Assembly (NCBI GenBank): GCA_963715675.1
Contig: OY970265.1
Coordinates: 3,224,001-3,288,000, forward strand
DNA from: DASVWZ01 sp963715675
GTDB lineage: Bacteria > Acidobacteriota > Terriglobia > Terriglobales > Acidobacteriaceae
Direction of reading: 5' to 3'
DNA: 64,000 bases
The notes under the pieces were generated by a model. That model saw nothing but the letters and a program-made list of their open reading frames with translations, did no database searches and was not told the DNA's origin. Below, in pieces: positions 58,835 through 64,000 of this stretch; within the stretch, counting starts at the first letter, position 1; the number at the start of each line of letters is the position of its first letter. Made by a program: the position numbers and the translations under genes.

Positions 58835-60292
58835 TTACTGCACCGTCACCGAGACCGGAGTCGAGGGGATGCCGTTGGTCACGACGACCAGACTGCTGGC
58901 GCCCGTCTCCGTGCTTGACGAAACCGTGAAATTCGTGGTTTCTGACGTAGTGCCGGTCTGCACCGCGTAAGAACTCGGGTTGGTGGTCCTGGCATAGAAA
59001 ACATGCCCGCTCGCACTGTTGGTGATCCGCACCAACGCATAGTTGGTGGAATCCTGGAAGTCATCGCCGTACGCCGCGCCGTTGGAGTAGCCGCTGAACT
59101 GGGTTCCCGTGATCGCATACGTGCTGCCGCGAGTGACCGAGGAAGGAGCCGAAGTGATGGTTGGCGCCCACGCACTTTTGTAGGTCCCTTTCGGGGTAAA
59201 CACCTCAACATCGGTAGTGAGATCGGCGAACAGTAACTGACCGGTGGGCAGTTCGAGGAAGTGGCCGTAGAAGGCCGCGTCGGTGGATGCGTTGGGCGGT
59301 CCAGCGATCTTGGTGAGTTTCTTCCCGTTCCACTCAAAAAAGACGGCGCCAGTGTTAAACACCGGAGGACTGGTCATAACGACGACGTTGCCGCTGGTTT
59401 CCAGCGCTGCGGGAGCGTCGTCACAGGCCAAACTCTGACCATTCACCTTGGGGAAATCCGGCCCCTTCTTCCACTTCTGCGTCTTGGTGTTGTAGATGGC
59501 GGTGTGGCCGGCGCTGCCTGCAGGCGCTGCTCCGGCTGCGAAGACGGTCCCGTCGGGACGCAACACAAACGGTCCGACTTCCTGGGAGGTCGGATCTTCC
59601 AAGCGAACAATCGTGCTTCCGGCGCTGGTCCACGTCTTGGTCGACGGACTGAAGACTTCGGAGTTGGGGGCATCGATCGCGTCCACGGTGAGGATGTCCC
59701 CGTTGGGCAGCAGGCCCCATCCTTCTTCGTCAAACCGGTCGACCTTGCCCGTGTTGCTCAAGTTCGTCCAGGTCAGGTTCTTGGGATTGAAGTAGGCTTG
59801 GTTGACTCCCTCGCAGCAGTCGGCCTGGCTGTAAGTTCCATCGGCCAAGAGAATGGCCTGGGCGTCGCCAATGCTACCCCAACCGGATGGCGGATTCACG
59901 CTGGTCCACTTGTTTTTCACCGGGTCGTAAATCGCGCCCAAGTTCGTCCAAGCCGAGCTGCCGTTGTTGTATTCGCCGCCTTCAATGATGTACCGGCCAT
60001 CGGGCAATACTACGGAACCGAAAAATAGCGGGGCGTATCCGCTGGGCAGCGTAGGTATTTTCTTGATGGTTCCGTTGATATAGCTGCCGGTGTTGTCCGG
60101 TGTGAGCCTATACCAGTTCTGCGCGTTCGACTGCTCCTCATGGAGCAGGACCGTGCCATCGGTGAGCAGCGCCACCGCACCCACGCCACTATAAGCGCCT
60201 GGATGCTTCAGCGAAGTCCATTTTTGAGCTTGCGCCATCAAGCAAGCCAGTAAAATCACACATCCCATCCCGAGCGTTCGCAACCGCATCAT
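58835..60292 (-). CDS. Secreted kelch/galactose-oxidase-like beta-propeller protein, paralogue 2
   Basis: A 485-residue secreted protein (MMRLRTLGMGCVILLACL signal, cut near AQAQK). The blades and C-terminal Ig-like domain parallel paralogue 1 almost segment by segment (LLTDGTVLLHEEQ, LPDGRYIIEGGEYN, LLPNGDILTVDAIDA, VTRGSTYAITGTQFSG). The reading frame stays open upstream to TTG 60478, but the signal peptide and AAGGAAAA before the ATG pair favour the start near 60292. It arose by tandem duplication with paralogue 1 and is divergent from the Asp-box protein gene. Confidence 0.85.
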   Translation of the reverse strand: MMRLRTLGMGCVILLACLMAQAQKWTSLKHPGAYSGVGAVALLTDGTVLLHEEQSNAQNWYRLTPDNTGSYINGTIKKIPTLPSGYAPLFFGSVVLPDGRYIIEGGEYNNGSSAWTNLGAIYDPVKNKWTSVNPPSGWGSIGDAQAILLADGTYSQADCCEGVNQAYFNPKNLTWTNLSNTGKVDRFDEEGWGLLPNGDILTVDAIDAPNSEVFSPSTKTWTSAGSTIVRLEDPTSQEVGPFVLRPDGTVFAAGAAPAGSAGHTAIYNTKTQKWKKGPDFPKVNGQSLACDDAPAALETSGNVVVMTSPPVFNTGAVFFEWNGKKLTKIAGPPNASTDAAFYGHFLELPTGQLLFADLTTDVEVFTPKGTYKSAWAPTITSAPSSVTRGSTYAITGTQFSGYSNGAAYGDDFQDSTNYALVRITNSASGHVFYARTTNPSSYAVQTGTTSETTNFTVSSSTETGASSLVVVTNGIPSTPVSVTVQ

Positions 60293-60329
60293 AATTTTTT
60301 TCCTTTTTCCCCAGAAATTTCGATTGAAA

Positions 60330-60349
60330 CGCCCGAGAGGGCGTTTTTT
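60330..60349 (+). terminator. Hairpin plus T-run in the divergent gap (possible attenuator)
   Basis: CGCCC (60330-60334), a GAGA loop, GGGCG (60339-60343) and six T residues look like an intrinsic terminator on the plus strand, yet it lies upstream of the Asp-box gene and downstream of no plus-strand gene. On the minus strand it is in the 5' leader of kelch paralogue 2, where it would be a hairpin without T-run. It may block plus-strand readthrough or regulate one of the two genes. Confidence 0.55.
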
Positions 60350-60382
60350 GAGTGCCCCGATGATACTGATATTGATCTCTCT

Positions 60383-60403
60383 TGTATAGGGTCCATCTTC
60401 TCT
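60383..60403 (-). promoter_or_regulatory. Shared upstream element, copy at kelch paralogue 2
   Basis: A 21-bp block about 91 bp before the start codon, matching 58639-58659 at 18 positions. See the first copy. It is also only about 32 bp from the Asp-box gene start on the other strand, so it could act on both. Confidence 0.6.
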
Positions 60404-60434
60404 AATCTTTTGTCTCGATTCGTGCAGTTGTTTT

Positions 60435-63400
60435 ATGCTGATTGGGCTGCTCGGAGGAAACTTGATCTCACATCGCAACGTGGTCGCACTGGTGATTCTG
60501 TTCGTCTCTGGCTGGGTGGTCCCGGCATCAACGCAGCAATTTGATCCTCAGTTGCTGCAGGAGATGCATTGGCGCTCGATTGGCCCTTTCCGCGGCGGCC
60601 GCACCGTTGCCATCAGCGGCATTCCGTCGCAGCCCAATGTCTTTTACATGGCTCCGAACAACGGCGGAGTGTGGAAGAGTACGGACTACGGCCAGACCTG
60701 GAACCCGATCTTCGATGACCAGCCGACCGGCTCCGTCGGTGCCTTGGCCATTGCCCCATCCAATCCGAACATTATTTATGTCGGCAGCGGCGAGGGACTG
60801 CGCCGTCCTGATCTCTCAACCGGGGACGGCATCTACAAATCCGCCGACGGAGGCCGCAGCTGGCAGCATCTCGGTTTGCGCGATGGCCAACAGATCGGGG
60901 CAATTCTGGTAGACCCGCATGATCCGAATCGTGTCTTCGTAGCGGTTCTGGGACACCCGTACGGACCGAACCCGGAACGCGGGGTTTTCCGGTCCCTCGA
61001 TGGAGGTGCGACCTGGCAGAAGGTCCTGTACAAGGACGACGACACGGGCGCCATGGATCTGGCATTCGATCCGCAGGATGCGCAGATCATTTATGCGGAT
61101 ATGTGGGCCTCCCGCCGCCCGCCTTGGACAACGGGAGGCGGTTGTGACGGGCCAGGGAGTGGTCTGTACAAATCCATCGACGGTGGAACCTCCTGGCAGC
61201 AGTTGACCAAAGGTCTGCCTTCCTGGTCTGATCATCTGGGACGTATCGGATTGGCCGTCGCCCCAACGGATCGCAATCGGCTGTATGCCCTGGTCGTGTC
61301 TCGCAAGCTGGGCGGGCTTTACCGCTCGGACGACGCGGGAGACAGTTGGATTCGAGTGAACCCAGACGACCGCATCTGGGGACGAGGTGACGATTTTGCC
61401 TGTGTCCGCGTCGATCCGAAAAACAAAGATACGATCTACGTCGCCAACGTTTCCACGTACCGGTCCAGCGACGGCGGGCATTCGTTCACCGCCATCAAAG
61501 GAGCGCCCGGGGGGGACGATTACCACACCATTTGGATCAATCCCGACAATCCGCAGATCCTCGCACTGGCGGTCGACCAGGGGGCAACCATCAGCGTGAA
61601 CGGGGGCGAAACCTGGAGTTCATGGTATAACCAGCCGACGGCGCAGTTCTACCACGTCATCACCGACAATGAGTTTCCTTACTGGGTTTACGGCGGCCAG
61701 CAGGAAAGCGGCAGCGTCGGAACGGCAAGCCGCAGCGACTTCGGCGAGATCACCTTCGCCGATTGGTATCCCGTCGGCGTCGAAGAATATGGATACGTTG
61801 CGCCTGACCCACTCGATCCCAACCTGATCTACGGCGGGAAGGTCACCCGATTCAATCGCACGACCAGACAGACACAGGACGTTTCTCCCGTGGTGTTGCG
61901 CACCGGACAGTATCGCTTTGACCGCACCGCGCCGCTGATTTTTTCACCCGTCGATCCGCACACGCTGTATCTCGGCTCCAACGTGCTTTTTCAGACGCGC
62001 GACGGCGGCCATAGCTGGCAGATCATCAGCCCTGATCTGACGCGGGACGATCCCGGTGTTCCGCAAAGTTTTGGCGTGTTTGGCGAGTCGGACCCGGCCA
62101 AAGGCAAACATCGTGGCGTGATCTATTCCATCGCCCCTTCCCCCAAGAATGGAAATCTCATCTGGATCGGCACCGACGACGGGCTTATCCAGGTGACGCG
62201 GGATGGAAGCAAGACCTGGCAGAATGTGACCCCTCGCGAGTTAACGGCGTGGAGCAAGGTCGCCCAGATGGACGCCTCGCACTTCGATGTTTCCACGGTG
62301 TATGCGGCGGTGAGTCGCCTTCGCCAGGATGACTTGCATCCCTATATCTACCGCACTCACGACGGCGGCAAGACCTGGCAAAAAATTGTGCAAGGCATTC
62401 CGCAGGACGAACCGGTCAACACCGTGCGGGAAGATCCGGAACGCAAAGGGCTGCTGTTTGCCGGAACCGAGCGTACCGTCTATGTTTCGTTCGATGACGG
62501 CGATCACTGGCAATCCCTGCGGCTGAACCTGCCGCCGACGTCCATTCGCGATCTGGTGATCCATCAGGATGACGTGGTCGTCGGCACGCATGGCCGGTCG
62601 TTCTGGATTCTCGACAACATCACCCCCCTGCGGCAGCTCAGCGACAAAGTGTCGCAATCTGACGCATATCTGTTTGCGCCGCAGCGGACCTACCGCCTGC
62701 GCAGCCGCAACTACCCGGATACTCCACTGCCGCCGGAAGTTCCCGCCGGCCAGAATCCGCCCGACGGCGCCATGCTCGACTATGACCTGAAATCGGCAAG
62801 CGCGAACCCGGTCGCGCTGGAGATTTTTGATGCCAGCGGAAGGCTGGTTCGCCGCTTCTCCAGCGATGACAAGCCTGAAACCATCGATGCGGATGAGTTG
62901 AACATTCCCACCTACTGGATTCGTCCATCTCGCATTCTGTCAGCGCAACCCGGGATGCACCGTTTTGTGTGGGACCTGCGCTATCCGCCGCCGGACGCCC
63001 TGGAGCACGACTACCCCATCTCGGCAATCTATCGCGACACGCCGCGCTACCCTCTCGGGCCTGCGGTGTTACCCGGACACTACACCGTGAAGCTCACACT
63101 TAACGGAAAGACCTACTCGCAGCCACTCGACGTAAGGATGGATCCGCGGGTCAAGAGCAGCTTCGCCGGGCTGCGGCTGCAATTTGATCTGGAAACAAAA
63201 ATCGTAGGTGACATGCATCGCGATTATCAGGGGGTACAGCGGGTGCGAGGTCTCCGCGATCAACTGAAAACGCTGCAGCAGGGCGGACCAACTCAGCTTT
63301 CCTCCGAGATTGCCGAACTCGAAAAGAAGCTGGCAGATCTGGAAGGCAGCGGCGGCGGGTACGACGCCGCATTCCTGAGAACGCCGCAAGGGCGCGGGCT

Positions 63401-63665
63401 CGCCCGGCTGAACGCCGGTCTGGCGCAACTGCTCGGCGTTGTGGACAGCGCCGACATGCCCCCAACCACCCAGGCAACCAAAATGTTCTCCGACATTGAA
63501 GCCGCCCTCGATCAACAGTTGGCAAAGCTCAAGGCAGTCCAGGAGAAGGACCTTCCGGCGCTTAATACGAAATTGAAGCAAGCCGGATTGCCGCTGCTGA
63601 AGCTCGAGTCGGCAAGCTTCCAAGAACGATGGACGAGCCCGGAGAAAGCCGCAGGCGAAGAGTAA
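60435..63665 (+). CDS. Sortilin/VPS10-like Asp-box (BNR) repeat secreted protein
   Basis: A 1076-residue secreted protein. ATG 60435 lacks a ribosome site; TTG 60462 follows GGAGGA (60453-60458) and gives MISHRNVVALVILFVSGWVV, a better signal peptide, so it is the likely start. At least ten Asp-box motifs are visible (STDYGQTW, SADGGRSW, SLDGGATW, SIDGGTSW, SDDAGDSW, SVNGGETW, TRDGGHSW, THDGGKTW, SFDDGDHW), giving a ten-bladed-type propeller as in sortilin/VPS10 domains. A C-terminal region (FVWDLRYPPPDALEHDYPI) and a helical tail with a coiled coil (SEIAELEKKLADLEGSGGGY) follow. Function in bacteria is not established. Confidence 0.9.
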   Translation: MLIGLLGGNLISHRNVVALVILFVSGWVVPASTQQFDPQLLQEMHWRSIGPFRGGRTVAISGIPSQPNVFYMAPNNGGVWKSTDYGQTWNPIFDDQPTGSVGALAIAPSNPNIIYVGSGEGLRRPDLSTGDGIYKSADGGRSWQHLGLRDGQQIGAILVDPHDPNRVFVAVLGHPYGPNPERGVFRSLDGGATWQKVLYKDDDTGAMDLAFDPQDAQIIYADMWASRRPPWTTGGGCDGPGSGLYKSIDGGTSWQQLTKGLPSWSDHLGRIGLAVAPTDRNRLYALVVSRKLGGLYRSDDAGDSWIRVNPDDRIWGRGDDFACVRVDPKNKDTIYVANVSTYRSSDGGHSFTAIKGAPGGDDYHTIWINPDNPQILALAVDQGATISVNGGETWSSWYNQPTAQFYHVITDNEFPYWVYGGQQESGSVGTASRSDFGEITFADWYPVGVEEYGYVAPDPLDPNLIYGGKVTRFNRTTRQTQDVSPVVLRTGQYRFDRTAPLIFSPVDPHTLYLGSNVLFQTRDGGHSWQIISPDLTRDDPGVPQSFGVFGESDPAKGKHRGVIYSIAPSPKNGNLIWIGTDDGLIQVTRDGSKTWQNVTPRELTAWSKVAQMDASHFDVSTVYAAVSRLRQDDLHPYIYRTHDGGKTWQKIVQGIPQDEPVNTVREDPERKGLLFAGTERTVYVSFDDGDHWQSLRLNLPPTSIRDLVIHQDDVVVGTHGRSFWILDNITPLRQLSDKVSQSDAYLFAPQRTYRLRSRNYPDTPLPPEVPAGQNPPDGAMLDYDLKSASANPVALEIFDASGRLVRRFSSDDKPETIDADELNIPTYWIRPSRILSAQPGMHRFVWDLRYPPPDALEHDYPISAIYRDTPRYPLGPAVLPGHYTVKLTLNGKTYSQPLDVRMDPRVKSSFAGLRLQFDLETKIVGDMHRDYQGVQRVRGLRDQLKTLQQGGPTQLSSEIAELEKKLADLEGSGGGYDAAFLRTPQGRGLARLNAGLAQLLGVVDSADMPPTTQATKMFSDIEAALDQQLAKLKAVQEKDLPALNTKLKQAGLPLLKLESASFQERWTSPEKAAGEE

Positions 63666-63710
63666 AAATGAACCCGCCTGCCGCATCCACGCGCCGGTGC
63701 GAAATCACGG

Positions 63711-64000
63711 TCAGGCGCTGACCGCCTGAGTGGCTTCGACTCTCTCCGCGTCAAAGACCGCGGCGAGTCCGTGAATCACCGAAGCCATCCGGACGGCCGC
63801 CAGGATCGCTTCCTCGCCCAAGCCCTTTTCGCGCACCGTCTTCTCATGCGAGTCCACGCAAGTGCCGCATCCGTTGATTGCGGACACCGCTACGCACCAC
63901 AGTTCGAAATCCACCGGCTCGACGCCGTGGGTGCGGATGATGTTCATGCGCAGCCGCGCCGGCAAGGTCCGGTACTTCTCGTTTGCGGTAAGGTGCAGGA
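63711..64000 (-). CDS. ahpD: Alkyl hydroperoxide reductase AhpD, C-terminal part (truncated by window edge)
   Basis: The frame is open to the right edge (LHLTANEKYRTLPARLRMNI upstream of residue numbering here), so the N-terminal part is outside the window. The active-site motif NGCGTCVDSHEK supplies the CxxC pair and the nearby His; MNIIRTHGVEPVDFELWCVA and AAVRMASVIHGLAAVFDAE are typical AhpD segments. AhpD regenerates the peroxiredoxin AhpC; ahpC is probably just beyond the edge. Convergent with the Asp-box gene, 45 bp apart. Confidence 0.92.
   Translation of the reverse strand, partial: LHLTANEKYRTLPARLRMNIIRTHGVEPVDFELWCVAVSAINGCGTCVDSHEKTVREKGLGEEAILAAVRMASVIHGLAAVFDAERVEATQAVSA

Overview
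The window reads as chromosomal DNA of an Acidobacteriota bacterium (Terriglobia/Koribacter-like). I infer this from gene style, not from a marker gene: G+C is high, there is a VWA protein of the type common in acidobacteria, a serine/threonine kinase fused to a beta-propeller, GAF/PilZ/Sel1 proteins, a sortilin-like Asp-box protein, and many small zinc-ribbon proteins. I found no tRNA, rRNA, CRISPR array, insertion sequence or phage gene. Two genes run off the edges: an amidohydrolase on the left and ahpD on the right.

Layout. 1-4.7 kb holds the partial secreted amidohydrolase, an AmmeMemoRadiSam-type radical SAM enzyme and two GAF-domain proteins, all on the minus strand. 4.8-40 kb is mainly one large surface-polysaccharide locus of the Wzx/Wzy type. 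It contains a MraY/WecA-type initiating phosphosugar transferase, a Wza-like exporter, and a minus-strand gene run from 32.5 to 11.7 kb. That run has at least seven glycosyltransferases, a flippase, a polymerase, a carbamoyltransferase, a FemAB/CelD-like acyltransferase, a polysaccharide deacetylase, a SpsF-like cytidylyltransferase, a D-glucuronyl C5-epimerase and a beta-propeller protein. A plus-strand block follows: Wzc-like co-polymerase/tyrosine kinase, TPR protein, second O-antigen-ligase-type protein and nucleotide-sugar 6-dehydrogenase. Together they suggest a uronate-containing exopolysaccharide that is epimerised, deacetylated and carbamoylated.

Inserted after the exporter gene is a three-gene redox module (8.0-11.7 kb): a membrane-anchored dihaem cytochrome c, an outer-membrane-type protein with a haem-binding CATCH motif at its mature N-terminus, and a secreted type 1 copper protein. 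I read it as a candidate trans-envelope electron conduit. Its leader and the gap before the copper gene carry inverted repeats that look regulatory.

40-54.7 kb is mostly housekeeping and signalling: fabI, tsaE, nnrD/nnrE fusion, PilZ protein, VWA protein, trypsin-like protease, glutaredoxin, cupin, sppA, HU/IHF, Ser/Thr kinase, a dolichyl-phosphate-glucose-synthase-like glycosyltransferase and a STAS protein. A 67-residue membrane protein at 51.8 kb has a near-consensus sigma-54 promoter preceded by three short palindromes. 54.9-64 kb holds an outer-membrane protein gene broken by an in-frame TAG, a glycosyltransferase overlapping a LpxH-like phosphoesterase, two paralogous kelch-type secreted proteins sharing an upstream element and each ending in a clear terminator, a sortilin-like Asp-box protein, and ahpD.
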